This document shows, one piece after another, positions 24,301-37,300 of a stretch of DNA of 64,000 bases. The position numbers were made by a program, and so were the translations under genes. The notes beneath the pieces are model-generated. The model had not been told where the DNA came from. It made no database searches and saw only the letters and a program-made list of their open reading frames with translations. Numbering within the stretch: the stretch's first letter is position 1; every line of letters begins with the position of its first letter. The DNA lies in the NCBI GenBank assembly GCA_963989245.1, contig OZ022339.1:44077344-44141343 (forward strand). The letters are read 5' to 3'. The stretch comes from Nansenia antarctica. Lineage: Eukaryota; Chordata; Actinopteri; Argentiniformes; Microstomatidae.

Positions 24301-25743
24301 GGGACTAGAAACCACATTCTTTGGTCTTGGTTGACCGTATTTGAATGTTCCTCTCCACAGAGCTCCCGTACAATGATTACTTTGAGTACTTTGGGCCCGA
24401 CTTCAAACTGCACATCAGCCCCTCCAACATGACCAATCAGAACACCAACGACTACCTGGAGAAGATCAAGTGAGTCCTTCACCTCTGTCTTTGTTCCTCC
24501 CTCCCTCCTTCCTGTCATTCTATTTATTTAGTTATTAGAAATTCTGGTGACGGATTGATTCCTTGAGATGCATCATCTCATGTGCTAGTGTCCTTTTGTT
24601 GCTGTGCGTCTTAACATCAGGCGTGATGAGGTCAGGTTAGATCAAGTCAACGTATAGAGAGTGACAGTTATATCAACATGTTTTAGATATGGAAGATTGT
24701 TTCCCCCCCGTCACACAGGTCATATGGCAGTGGTTTGGTGTTTATAAATGAGTAACCTAGTTGAAGCCTATGCCATATGACAGCATGTATCTCTGCACTG
24801 GGACTGTGGTAGTGTTCAGGCATGTCATGTGGCTCCTCATTTAGTGTTTTTTAAATTTATTTAGTGTTTTTTTTTTTTTAAATTTACCAAAAATGCTGAT
24901 GCTTTATTTTGTAGCCAATCCAAGTATTGTTGCTAGGTAAACGCCACATAAAACACTATGCACTCTAGGCGGTGAGTGCTCCTGAAGTTTTTGTTAGTTG
25001 GTGAGTTAATGTGAATGTTGTGTGTTTGTAGGCAGCGTCTGTTTGAGAACCTGCGCATGCTGCCCCACGCCCCGGGGGTCCAGATGCAGGCCATCCCAGA
25101 GGACGCCGTGCACGAGGACAGTGAAAATGAGGAGGAAGAAGACCCCAACAAACGCATTTCCAGTGAGTATCCCAGCCTGACCTCCCCCCCTTCTCTCACA
25201 CACACACAGGTTGTAAATAGACTTCATATCTGCCTATATCTGCATACATCATATGATGAAATGGCTCCTGTGCTCTGGTTCAGTCCGTGCCCACGACAAG
25301 AGGATAGCGTGTGATGAGGAGTTCTCTGACTCTGAGGACGAGGGCCAAGCCGGGGGCGGACGCAGGAACGCAGCCAGCTTCAAGAAAGCTAAGAGAACCA
25401 AGACGGAAGAAGAGAAGGAGGGAGAAGAGAAGAAAGGTGAGGAGAAAAAAGGTATCTGAAATCAATCCATTCGTTTTTCTTTTCCTTAAACCAATGACCA
25501 TCATTGTACATCCCTCTGACTTTTGAGGTGAGAATTACTTATTTGTTTTGTTCTTCTTTGTTGAAGTAGAAGTAAAAGAAGAGGAAAAGGTGCCAGAGGA
25601 GGAGAAAATGGACACCTCAAAGGGGTGAGTAAATGTTCAAATGTTAATAATAAAGGATGTTTATTGAGTAAAGGCTATAGCAGAGTAAATTCCTCCTCCT
25701 GTCTTCATCCAACAGGCCAAAAGAGGAGTCCAAGACGCCCTGA
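21348..25743 (+). CDS. hdac1: Histone deacetylase 1
   Basis: Fourteen coding exons (21348-21399, 22116-22228, 22366-22483, 22849-22923, 23088-23226, 23349-23490, 23576-23668, 23789-23897, 24057-24197, 24361-24469, 25032-25162, 25284-25451, 25567-25624, 25716-25743) give about 491 residues; human HDAC1 has 482. The enzyme removes acetyl groups from histone lysines and is the zinc-dependent core of Sin3, NuRD and CoREST complexes in the nucleus. The active-site residues are present: the His pair in GGLHHAKK, zinc ligands Asp and His in DIDIHHGDG, the Asp of [12 protein letters not shown], and Tyr of GGGGYTIRN. The C-terminal tail is acidic and lysine-rich ([21 protein letters not shown]), as in HDAC1, and includes likely casein kinase 2 serines. 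Neighbouring lck makes it hdac1, not hdac2. The exon ending at 25451 has a second in-frame donor at 25437. Confidence 0.97.
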
Positions 25744-26326
25744 GAAGAACCTAGCCCCGTTAACACCAATGCAACTGTTCAGAATGGCTGTGAAAAAGTT
25801 TTCGGACCAGTCCCCTTACTGGCTGCTGCAAAGGAAATCCCTGAAGGACAATACATTTTAATGACCGATTCTGCCCCTTCAGATTTGATATGTGTTTTTT
25901 TAAAACATTCAAATATTGCTGTTCAAGGACTTAAGTCAAATGTTTTTTTACAAGTACTGCTATGTTTTTTGTATGCTTTGTTAGTGTTTTGTTAGTCTCA
26001 TTTGGTTCTAAATCTTTTTTATCCTATGAAACCGGTTTTCTCTTACCCAAGCAATTCTGTAGTCTATATAAAACAGGCCGGCCCATTTAAGCTTTTTATA
26101 CATCTCTTGGATTTAATTTATTTAAATCATGGATTTGTTTGCATCGTCGTTGTACCCCCCCAACCTGTTTGTTGTGTATTTAGTTCCACTGTTGTCCTGT
26201 GCCTTTGGACATGTACGGTAGTTGAAGCATGACATTTAGGTCCCCTCCTCCCAGGTGTATTTGTTATGTACCGTATTACTGTTCTTCCCTGATAAAGCTA
26301 GATGAGCGATATGGTCTTGAGGGTTA

Positions 26327-26332
26327 AATAAA
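26327..26332 (+). terminator. hdac1 poly(A) signal
   Basis: AATAAA lies about 585 bases past the hdac1 stop codon. Another AATAAA at 26737-26742 could define a longer 3' UTR. Confidence 0.55.
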
Positions 26333-27105
26333 TACCGCTCCTACAGTTTGTGATACAAGTACACATTAACGTATGGGACTTCCATCCATGTATTGTAGAG
26401 TTTTGTATTCCCGGTGGGCCTTGTCCAGTCCCTGTGTCCTTGCAGAAGGAGATTCAGTTGAACCAGCTTTCCTGGATTACAGTATTTCACTTGAACAGGG
26501 TTTTCATATTTGCCAGAGTTTTTGGTAGGGGCATGAATTCCTTTTTAGTAGGATGTTTACATGTCAATGCTACTCTATTGTAGTAAAATGAGAACTAGGC
26601 ACAAATGTTATCATATCCAGTGATACTTTTGGTTTTATTCTGCATACACAACAACATTTCTCCCCAGGAGTGCTTGCAAACGTCATACAAATCTGTGAAG
26701 GACCACACAATCTCTAAGACTATACTTTTAGACACCAATAAAAACATAATGCTATGAAAATCTATGCACATGAACTCTGTCTTATTAACATGCATCAAGA
26801 TATATACAGATAGATGTAGGTAGATTGAAGTCGAAAGTTTACATACATCTTAGCCAAATACATTTAAACTACATTTTTCACAATTCCTGACATTTAATCC
26901 TAGTAAACATTTCCTGTCTTAGGTCAGTTAGGATCACTACTACATTTTAAGGATGTGAAATGTTAGAATAATGGTAGAGTGAATGATTTATTTCAGCTTG
27001 TATTTCTTTCTTCACATTCCCAGTGGGTCAGAAGTTTAAATACTTACTATTTGGTAGCATTGCCTTTAAATTGTTTAACTTAGGTCAAACATTTCCTGGC
27101 TGATA

Positions 27106-27395
27106 CATTACATTTTATGCATTTAGAAGACGCCTTTATCCAAAGCGACTTTAAGTGAATCATCTATCCACCAGTCATCGCAATAAAAGTAATTGCTTAA
27201 ATTTTTATTTATTTTTGTTAATATGTAGTAGAGAAACTGAACAGGGGGATGGGGAGGTTTCAGGAGGGACAGTTAAGGTGTAGCCTGAAGAGATGGGTCT
27301 TCAGTCTACAGGGGAAGATAGGGAGAGACTAACATCCTGACAGCAGTGGGGAGCTCGTTTCACCAGCGGGGTGCCAGGACGGTGAAGAGCCATAT
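27106..27395 (+). repeat. Dispersed fish repeat nested in Tc1-type element
   Basis: It begins with TTTATGCATTTAGAAGACGC and TTTATCCAAAGCGACTT and continues to GGTGCCAGGACGGTGAAGAG. The same repeat, inverted, covers about 19348-19640 in lck intron 9. Confidence 0.6.
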
Positions 27396-27884
27396 TGATA
27401 TTTAAACAATGAACAGAGGAAGAAGAAGAAAAAAAAAGTAACAGACAGCATTACTTCTTGGCTACAGGTGTAACAAAGTCCATATTGACTTAAGTGGTGA
27501 ATGTCTGACTAGACTAGTATGTGAAATTAATCTTGTTTAGATTGTGTGTTGGTGTTAGTTATCCTGCCAGAAGCCTAGGGTGCTAGTTTCTGTTGAGAAT
27601 AGACCATGTTTGAATCATCATCACAGAATCTGTACTTCTATCCTGGCTGTCTGCGCTGTCAAGAGCGACTGCCTCTGGACACGAAGATGCCTGACAAAGA
27701 CAAAAGAGTCCATCAAGTATGTATTTACCGCTACTTGCATCTCATATTGCGTACCATAATGTGCTTTTCCATGTGCTTTCCATAATGTGATTTCTTCCCA
27801 TTCCTGTTATTTCATCCCTTAGAAGGCGCTATACACCCCCCCTCCTCGCAACCCATCTAATCTAGTTTACCCATCATGCTCAAC

Positions 27885-28050
27885 TGGCCACGACTTTGCA
27901 ACTGGTCTGGAAAGCAACATCTCAGCCTGCTTCATGTTCCTGGCTCTCACCGAGACATTGCATTGTCACCTAATGTCCTTCACCTGTCACACCTGTCCAT
28001 GTTACACCTTCGAATTCCATGCTGTTTCTGTTACCTTCCCTGTGTTGTAA
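27885..28050 (+). mobile_element. LINE-like fragment (endonuclease N-terminal region)
   Basis: One frame reads SNISACFMFLALTET, which resembles the FxALTETW strand near the start of the endonuclease of L2-like fish LINEs. It ends in a stop and is only a remnant. Family assignment is from memory of the motif. Confidence 0.4.
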
Positions 28051-28882
28051 TTATATATATATTCTATGTGCCTAGGGAAAGGGGGGTGTGGGACCTGTAG
28101 CCTGCAAGGCCAAATTCCATTGCAAGTCTACATATTTTCTCTGGGAGATGAGATTTTTCCCAGAGAGAAAGATAGATCATTTGCTATCCTGAATCATTTC
28201 TTCGTAACATTGAATAAACCCTAACCCACCTCCCTTCCTCCCTGTCTGCTCCCTGTCTACTTTGAAAAGAAGGTTGACATCAGCAGCTCCTTCACTCAAC
28301 CAACCGCCAACACTGCCATGCACAAAGTACATTTGCTAAAGTAGACTTGCCAAAGCTATAGTTTGTTAACATGAAATCCGGAGTGGTTAAAAAATGTGTT
28401 TTAAAGACTTCAACCTAAGTGTATGTAAACTTTCGACTTCAACTGTACATTTATAGAACACAGGTCCAGGTGCAGTTTGTCTTTGGTTTTCAGTAATGCA
28501 CAGAGCTTCAGAGAACATACATGGGACCTCACACAATTTCCTCACACAAGTTGTGAACAATATTTGGCAGATTGAATTCTAAAACATGATGATGCAGCAC
28601 CCAGACTGCATACATACAATCTCATTACTACTCAATGATTGGTCAGTCTAGCAGAACTAGAAAAATATTCCTTTCATTCAAAGGGAAATCATGTAACAAT
28701 ATTGTACATGTTGTGAGGACATCTTGCCAAATGCCTAGTTATCAGATATTTGATAACAGTCTTAGATACAGAAATATCTTCAAGCCAACATACAGAAACC
28801 CCCCACCTGCCTCTTGAGTTGGAAGAGTTCAATGTTCACATGAGGAGATCCAATAGCTTCAGACCCAGTTAGGTTTGCTGGT

Positions 28883-31800
28883 TCAGACCCAGTCACTTCT
28901 CACTGTTGGGTCAGTTGAGTCAGGCTCCAACAGTTCATGTCGCTCTGCGGGCTCTGACTCAGACTCAGGTTCTGGTTCTGTCTCTGGTTCTGGTTCAGGC
29001 TGGGGTGTAGGGGGAGGCGATGGAGACCGTCCCCCCCTTGGACCCTGAATGCGCACCTGAAACAAACGAAGCCCACCGGGTGTGAAACATGATCCGACAC
29101 AGACACACACCCTAGTGAGCGATGTCTGACCAGCACACTGCTAGTGAGGGAGATGACCTACCCTTCTGGCGTTGATGATCCGCCTCCTCCTTCTGCAGGG
29201 ACAGAGGCGGAGGAAGGAGGTGCAGGCGGCAAAACAGCGGCCTGAGAACACCACCTCTACCACGGACATCAGGATGAGGAGAACCCACAGGATAATGGCT
29301 GTTCCCTGGGAGAGAGACATGCCAGAAATGGTGGTTATGGGATTGACCAGAGATTATTGCACTTTACAGATTATTTATTATGGATAATTAACGACTAATG
29401 TTAAATCTAAGTCTACATTCTGATTCACATTTAAGGGTATGCCATCCAACTGTTGACAGTGGGACCCTATTCCAGTGTTTTTACATTCTCCCTTACATAG
29501 ATGCGTGTGGGATCAAAAGGGCACTCATTGGTGATGCTGGAGTAGCCAATAGCATCAGGGAACTTGCAGTGCGTCAGCAGGCTCCGGCCTCCATTGATAA
29601 TGGCTATCACCACAGAAACGCTCAACCCCACGGTCGAGGCAGAGGACAAGAGGAACGACAGCAAACTGAACGTTAACAGGACCCACATCTGGAGGGTTCA
29701 AAAGCAGGAGTCAAAAAGATACATATGCATCTGTGATCACAGATTTATTTCTATCAAGATCATTGGAGAATTGATAGCTACACCATGTACAGTAAGTTAC
29801 ATTATTAGACCATTTTATGTCAAAAACAGTTATGTTTTGCTTTGGGGATATTGAGATTTGTCTGACAAGCAAGTTGGAAGTACCGGTATGTCTGTATATG
29901 AATGTGTAGGACAGAATGAAATAATGTGTGTAAAGAGGGGGGGGTCCTTTTAATTTTGCATGTTTGATGTCTATTATTTGTATGTGCATTCAATATATCT
30001 GTGAAAGCAAGTTTACTTGCTTGACTTGTTCATCAATGACACAACTTTGCACACACGCACTAACACACACACACACGTAGAGGGGCTGATGGTGCAACTT
30101 TGGACATGTTTTAACAAGAACCAAGACAAAACAGCATTCATGATAGGAGGAGAAGGAAATGTTGTCCATCTAAAGAGAGAACAGGCAGAGGGAACAGGGA
30201 GGGAGAAACTGAAGCAACACTTACCAAAATCCTGTTTTTCTTGTTTTTGGACAAGACAATGGCCGCAATTCCAGCTATAATTCCCTAAAAGGACACAGGG
30301 AGTCACATGTTTGGTTATTGGTTGATTGTCTAGAATTGAAAAACAAGTTTACTGTACAGTATGACAGCAAACATGATATACAGTGTCCTGCATAAGTATT
30401 TGGACAGTGAAGCATTTTCTCTTCTTTTGCCCCAAAAGTTTGGATTTGAAATCAAACAATTAATATGAGGTTAAAGTACAGAATGTCAGCTTTTATTTGA
30501 GGGTTTATGTGTAAATATTGATTTCACCATTTACAAACAGTCCCCCTGTTTCAGGGCAGCAAAAGTTTTTGGACAATTTGACGTTTCTAATGAGTCAGGT
30601 TGAGGGGGGAGAAACCAAATAGTAAGATAGTGGTAGAAAGCTTGCTGCCCACGCACAAGCACATGACTAAATGAATGAATGAATCCGTTTATAAGGTGTG
30701 TTCTGTCGCTTTGTGCAGGCTAAAGAGAGCTATCAATGTCTAGTGTTGATTCTAGGCATTGCATTTGATTCCAGGCTTTGCATCTGAAGCCTTGGTGTCA
30801 ACATGAGAACCTAAGAGGTCAATAAAAGGTCAATAAATCCATTATGATGCTGAAAATTCAGAACAGATCTATCAGAGATAATAATACATCACTGTCCAAA
30901 TGCTTAAGCAGGGCACTGGAACACTGGGTCACATGATGCTACAAAGTATTTGTAAGGCAACTAAATGAAACAGTGTAAACATAGTCACAGACTGATATAG
31001 TATTGTCATTGGGCCCAAAACGGACACAAAGTTAGCCTTGATCATAAACAGACAGGTGATAGGCCTACTCTAAACATGGTCCAGCATGGAATGACCTTCC
31101 AGCCTCCACGACTCAGACACTCACCACTAGCCCTGCCACCAGGGCGATGACGTTGGAAATGGCGTAGCCCTGGGCCCGGGCCTGGGCGTGCACTTGGATG
31201 TGCCTGAAGACTGCACCGTGCACCAGTGCCCCCAGCAGGAAGTTGACATGGCCCACCAACACCAGGCCCAGGCCGATCTTCATCAGGGCCTTGTTGTCCT
31301 TCAGGTTGGCACAGCACACACCTGGAGCAGAGTTTATCATCATGCATAAACAACGATACATTGTTGTGTAGTGGCCACAAATTGACCCAACATTCCCCCC
31401 ACTAATCATATTTTCAGACTAGTTTAATAATCAGTCTTTCTTCAAATCCATCTACAGTTGTGACCTTGACAAGACATTTCAATTGTGATAAATGTTCATT
31501 TGATTTCACACTTTCATCTGTTATATAATGCCCAAACGCAGCTGTTATAAGTATTGTATAACACACTCACAGTGTTAATTTTGATTTATTCGTGCTTCAA
31601 TAAGTGGTTTCATTAACATATTAAATATCCTAGGGCAAACACATTTGGGTTGGCAGGTTAGTATACTGCCTAAGGTGGGCCACTGGTATTGCATTGAGAT
31701 ACGAAATATGACACATCTCAGATGTATAATGAAAGCTGTACTAAATAAATCATGCCGTCTCATTGTGTGTGTATTGTAATATGGTGATGTCAACGTACAA

Positions 31801-33026
31801 AGAAGAAAATCAGGTTCAGTGAGTGGTGGTACACTCCCTGGGCAGCAAGACGGCGTGGTAGGAGGCCAGGTGAAATTACCACAACAACTCCAGGATTTCA
31901 AAACAAGGTAATGTATTGTGTAATCACATTCAACACATGACTATCCCAGACCTGAACACTGCAGTTGTTTGCCATGAAGAACATAGCATAAACCATGGTA
32001 TAGGCTAGGTGCACGATCTCACTACTTCCTGAAAGGCAACTGGCATGAACATATCCTGTCTCACTCTATTGGTTTAATTGATTAATCAGCTGTGCACTGT
32101 GTGTTCCAACGGTTTACCGCACAGCTGATTAATCAATTAAACCAATAGAGTGAGACAGGATATGTTCATGCCAGTTGCCTTTCAGGAAGTAGTGAGATCG
32201 TGCACCTAGCCTATTACAATGAGTTAACAAGAGTGAGTTAGAGAGGGTATTTTACACCTTCCCTGAGGCAGATAAGGAGCACAATGGTTAGCCCTCACCC
32301 ACCTGAAGAGAAAGGCACTAAGGTTAGGGTGGGCCCCGCTGATGGAAGGGGTCAAGTGTCATATTCAAATATTTACCCCACACAAGCCTGAGGGGACGAG
32401 ATTACATCCTTACAGTGTTACACTTACAGACTTTACAACACACCATAGACTGTTTTAGTTGTTTCTTGAGAGAATTACACAATTCTGCATTTGTTCTCTA
32501 CTAATAAGGTATCTTTGATTTAAGTCTAGTGCAGTTTTCCATAGCATTGCACCTTGGAAGCAAATTTTCTCCAAATCCTCTAATACCTCCATCATTATTA
32601 TCCTCCTTATGGACTGTCACTGACAAAACCACCGGTTCCTAGGACCCAAATTTCATAATTACTTGTTGCAGGTTACAACAACAACATCAATGTGGGCAGT
32701 CTCCATTCTGTTCATTAATCTCTACAGTAGAGAGTCCAGGACCAATACTGTTTGTTCAGTAGTCCTTTAGTAGGCCTATTAAACACTGGAATTAATCATT
32801 CAGGAATAACCCGATTTACTGAGATACCATGATGTTCATGCAGGACTGTGCATCACTCCAAAGCAGACTGAACTCATCAGAATCACATGGCAGTGAACGA
32901 CAGGCAACTGAATAACTCCGACCCCACCCCGAAAAGTTGCGGTTCACATTTCGCATTTCATCATTCACTTGCTTTATCGTTTCCAATAAGCCGTGATCAA
33001 CAAATACACTCACCTAAGTTTACCAT
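28883..33026 (-). CDS. tmem54: Transmembrane protein 54
   Basis: Six coding exons on the minus strand (33014-33026, 31125-31321, 30225-30284, 29497-29688, 29162-29305, 28883-29056) join in frame to about 259 residues; human TMEM54 has 222. Four hydrophobic segments are visible: ALMKIGLGLVLVGHVNFLLG, then NVIALVAGLVGIIAGIAAIV across the exon 2/3 junction, then LLTFSLLSFLLSSAS continuing to VVIAII, and ILWVLLILMSVVEVVF. The family motif CPFDPTRIY precedes the last segment. The cytoplasmic tail is basic (CPCRRRRR), then Pro-rich and strongly acidic with EPEPET-type repeats, longer than in mammals. TMEM54 (also called beta-casein-like protein) is a poorly characterised membrane protein, so no activity is proposed. 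The first exon codes only MVNL plus one base, and its start was chosen by splice phase and similarity. It is head-to-head with the ZP3-like gene, 1.3 kb apart. Confidence 0.88.
30381..30918. mobile_element. Tc1/mariner-type MITE with 30-bp TIRs
   Basis: The left end CAGTGTCCTGCATAAGTATT continues to TGGACAGTGA. The right end is its reverse complement with 3 mismatches in 30. TA precedes the left end but the right flank reads GA. The 538-bp element is non-coding and lies in tmem54 intron 2. Confidence 0.8.
31322..33013. other. tmem54 intron 1
   Basis: A 1.7-kb intron. Apart from the 96-bp palindrome, no coding exon or recognised mobile element is seen. Confidence 0.6.
32000..32214. repeat. 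Perfect 96-bp inverted repeat, 23-bp loop
   Basis: The left arm (32000-32095) and right arm (32119-32214) are exact reverse complements over all 96 bases, with a 23-base spacer. It lies in tmem54 intron 1. The arms do not resemble transposase or the other repeats in this window. Confidence 0.95.
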
Positions 33027-33365
33027 CTTGAATTTTTGGATGTTGCTCAAGTCATTTTAGAATCACTTTTGTATCGCCATTTTGCTGAAAACTTCGCCAC
33101 CCGTCGCCTTTGTTCGCGTTGCCTTCTTCCCTTTCCGCTCACCTGTACGCGGCATAGCGGTGGAGGAGCAGAGGCAGACTGCGCGACGCCCCGCCTATTA
33201 CCTACTCTACTCCAACAAGCCTATGACCTACTCACACAAGTTCACAACTGTATACAATGGAGTAGCCTATCATCATAGTGGCATTATAATGGTAAAGTAG
33301 CCCAATGCTAGGCCATTAAACAAGCCTCCATGCAATGTGGTAGTATGTAGGCAGGCTTACATTGA

Positions 33366-33450
33366 ACCAGATTTGATGAATGAAATGAATGAATGGTCTT
33401 TATTGTCATTTATATAGTACAGGTACCATACAACGAAATTTGGGCGGGGG
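33366..33450 (-). repeat. Retroposon 3' tail, inverted, with (GAAT)n
   Basis: This is the reverse complement of the tail seen at 3838-3945: GAATGAATG repeats, CTTTATTGTCATT, then CAGGTACCATACAACGAAAT. It lies between tmem54 and the ZP3-like gene. Confidence 0.65.
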
Positions 33451-34314
33451 TAGAAAATCACACAGCTTACCACATTTGAAATCCCCTCCACTGATGTGAT
33501 GTCACCTCATGAGAGTGATGTGATTGAGAAATATGGTTTTCTTTTAAAAGGGACATTAACACAGCATAACAGGGTGGACAGTGATCGCAGGGACAAGCAA
33601 TATTGTAAGCAAAACCTTAATTTTTTTGTACTTTTTTTTTTTTTTAAATGGATAAAAACTATATTTGATTTCAATAGATATTGATCAGGAAAATGAAATA
33701 ATAATAACATATTTGGAAATGTATATGTTTTTAATAGTTATTTTTGGGATTGAAGTTGAATGAACAACACTGGGGACATCCCAAATCCCATGCAAAATCC
33801 AATTTACATCTTTAACCAAAGCTTTTAAAATGTAGTAAACAACAACTTAGAAGCCCATATCATTGTATTCATAATAAATAACAATTGACTATACATGAAA
33901 AACCTAATGGAATTAGTATTTGTCCAAATTTAGACAAAATACAACATGTCATGATTTAGTACTGGGGACGGAAAAGGCACCGTATAAAAAAAATGACCCA
34001 GCTGGTTTACATAAATAAAGGCTATAATTGGCTATAAAAGGCTATAATTGATCTAATTCAACACAATAAATTAGACTATTGATTTTATATTACAAAGTGT
34101 ATGTAACAATGTTAGGGAGTGTCCACAGTCCAATTCATGTTCAATGGTAATTTCTCTCTGACTTAATTGTGATTGTCCACACCTGTGCATGGCCATCAAG
34201 AGGCATTAATAGATGGTTTCTTCCCACAGGGTCTTTCATAGCAGTAGGTGGTTACTTATAGCTGCTAGTAGACTGTTTCACTTGATTATTTTGTAACATT
34301 GCTGACATCTTAAG
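33451..34314. other. Upstream region of the ZP3-like gene
   Basis: AT-rich, with no coding exon. TATAAAAG occurs at 34033-34040 inside a short GGCTATAA repeat, about 275 bp before the ATG, and CACCTG E-box-type sites lie nearby. Whether these act as the promoter is uncertain. Confidence 0.35.
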
Positions 34315-37300
34315 ATGGATGTATTGGGGATGTTGGTTGTGTGTATTATTATAGGGACTTTTCTGCCCGTTATATCAACTTTAGAGGACCAGGTTACAAA
34401 GTTATCTGAGGGTTTCCTTCAGATGTCATCCGCCGTGGGTGGTCATGACATCCCATATGACACAATGTTCAGTTCTTGGCAAACTGGAACGCCAGAATTT
34501 CACTTACTTACAGAACTACCACCTCAAATGATAACCCCCCAGATTCTGGTCAAATGTAATGGAACCTCGTTGACCCTGCATGTGGATAAGATATTTAATG
34601 GCGTTCTATTGAATGGAAATGATTTAGTACTTGGTGAGGGCTGCTTTAGCAATGGAGATTCAGAAAACCGCCTTGTCTTCAATTATCAAGTCTCCCATTG
34701 TGGAACTCATCGTGTGGTGAGTGGCCTCAAAGAAATGTTCAATTGCTGTACATGCTTAACAATATCTTGCAATTTTAGGATGTGACCAAGTTTTATTCCG
34801 TAGACACATAATGGATTGGATGTATTCTCCAACTGGCTCCACTTCAAACCCAGAAACCCTCTTTACACCTGGTGGCTGGCCCCATTTACTGTGCCCATTT
34901 CCTGCACACCACAAAGGTTTGTCTTAGCGGTCAAAAATGTATGTTTTAAAATGCTGTGTGATGGATAGCACTACGGTGTTACCATTTATTTATTTGCACT
35001 ATTCCAGGTCTGGAGTGGCACCCCCTATACCTGCCTCAACATCACCAAAGAAGGACTGGGGATTTTCCATGAAAGCAATGCACCGTGAGTAGTACTGTCT
35101 TAATGTTATTTGTTTTGTGTTCCATTTGACTCATCTCCTTATTAAAAAAAATGTTGCAGCGTCTTGGACCCATGCAGCAGAAACCAACATCTATCAGCGA
35201 GGCCAGGTGGTCCACCTCCAGGTGACAGCTAGACCTGGCCCTAACCAGCACCTGTTCATTCAGTCCTGCTTTGCTTCTGCGTCGCCTGACCCAGAGGCCA
35301 GACCCAGGCATGGAGTCATTGTAAACAAAGGGTACGTTGGGACAGTGCATCACTTCCACTTATTAGAACACACACACCTGAGCATTTAATTTAGTACATG
35401 TTCTCTACAGGTGTTCAGCCTCTGTAGCCTCCCAGTTTGTGGCCTTCAGAAAGGAGGATGCAGTCAACTTCATCCTCAATACATCTCATCTGCCATTAGA
35501 GGTGAGTCATCTTCATGGTCCAGCTCAAGGTTCCTACTTTACTATATTATATTAAAGGTCTTCCCTCCCCAAGGTATACCTACACTGCAGTCTGGTCATA
35601 TCTGACCAGGGTGTCACACCAGATTCTAAATCCTGCAATTACAACAACATAAAATCCAGGTAATTTTACTTTTGATTCTAACAAGACATGTTCTTAGCTG
35701 TGTTCGGAATGGCAATAACATATACTATTCATACTAGATATGACGTAGATTTTGTGTATGCAGTGCGTTCACACTGTATAGTATGTGGAATTTGAGTATG
35801 TGAGAAATCTAGTATGGATAGCCTACTAGATTTTCCTGAATCTCTGAGTACGCGATGAGACCACACTATTCAACTACTCAATCCCCAAAATGCATTGCAC
35901 GTCTCTTCAGTATTGTCAAACTGCGTCATACAAACTCGTCATACACCTGTTGTTTACATGGTCCGAGAGCCTGGAGACCGAAAGCTTGCAATAAACATAG
36001 TTTTTTTGCACTCTATTTCATACTCTTCAGCTGCTGCACCCCAGCTAAGTTTGATCACGGATGAGCAGTGGTATTTTCACTATTTGGGGAATTTACATGG
36101 TGAAATGCATTCTTAGACATGACTACGTCGTCATGATTACAAAGATGCCACTTGAAATGCATGAAATCCAAGTTTATTTGTGTCTTACACACACGTTCGC
36201 CTAGTATTTGACTGCCTGTAGCCCAGTCACGAATGGTCCCAGTATTGTAGCTTCAGACGGAACGGAAGTTGGGTTGTATTACGATAAGTTATTGCTCATA
36301 TATTTATTTGAATCCTGTTCTTTTACCAATTGCTAAGACAACAATAAAGTAAGCTAGTTACTTTAGCTAGCTAAAGATATTGGCCGCCAAATAATTTTAC
36401 GACTTGTTTAGCTGATATCTTGTCAAACCCCACAGTGAAGGTATCTAAGCAACGTAATGTAGCAACGAACAGAAGTGGGTAAACATCAGATATAAACAGG
36501 TTATTTTGATAAACTGGACTCGTTTTGGGAATATATGGTTACTTTCTCGCCTGAAAACATATTAAAACTTCATAAAATGACATGTTAACACTTAGAGCCA
36601 AAATTACAGCTTTTAGCCCTTGAAGGTTTAAAATGGAGGATTTAAAATCCCCGCTGCAAAATGCATTCTGGGATACTGAGATGCGTTCTGCAGTGTGAAT
36701 GGGTGGCTGATATTGGCATACTTATTATGAATTTAGTATGCAGTATATACTCATTGAGTATGCTAGTAGGCCATTTCAAACACAGCCCTTGTTTAATTTT
36801 GGCTTTAACCAAATCTGTCATAGGTGGGAGGAGCTCAGTGGAGATGCTCAGGTGTGCAGCTGCTGTCGTTCCAGGTGTAAAGGCTCTACTCTTAAGAACC
36901 TCCCCATCAGTCAGTATGCCCTCACAAATGCTACCATTTGTCATGCAATTTTAACATTAGGGACATTATTTCAGGCCTTTTTTTCATCACAAAAATATTT
37001 TTTGTCTTTTCAGACTCAAAGGCTGTTGTCAGCACTGGTCCTCTAACGATTGTGTATAGAGAGCCCATGGCCAAACCTCTACCCTCTCACCACTCCTCTA
37101 GCCCTCCAATGTCAAAGCATGTGCAGTCTGATTCCAGTAATCCGGAAGTGTCTGAATACAAGACTACCACAGCCACGAGGTCCCCTACTGGTCCCAGAGG
37201 CTGGATGGCATCAGGCAGAGCCATCACTGGTAACTCCATCCCAGAAGCCCCCTGGCTCTACCCCCCAGTAATGGACAGGCTGATGGTCGTTGGTCAGGAC

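Larger units (their letters stand above)
26823..28445. mobile_element. Decayed Sleeping Beauty/Tc1-type element
   Basis: The left end reads TTGAAGTCGAAAGTTTACAT. The right end is its inverted counterpart (GTAAACTTTCGACTTCAACTG), followed by TA. The left arm holds a second internal copy (AGTGGGTCAGAAGTTTAAAT near 27023), the IR/DR arrangement of the Sleeping Beauty/Tdr group. The length of about 1.62 kb is normal for the family, but no transposase frame survives. The centre instead holds a common fish repeat (27106-27395) and a LINE-like fragment (about 27885-28050). Confidence 0.8.

Noticed and set aside
36938..37013. Upstream start for the long ZP3-like tail as a separate 357-residue gene
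   Set aside because: An acceptor (TTTTCAG) at 37013 and phase continuity with the ZP exons show it is an exon of the ZP gene; the upstream ATG lies in the intron.
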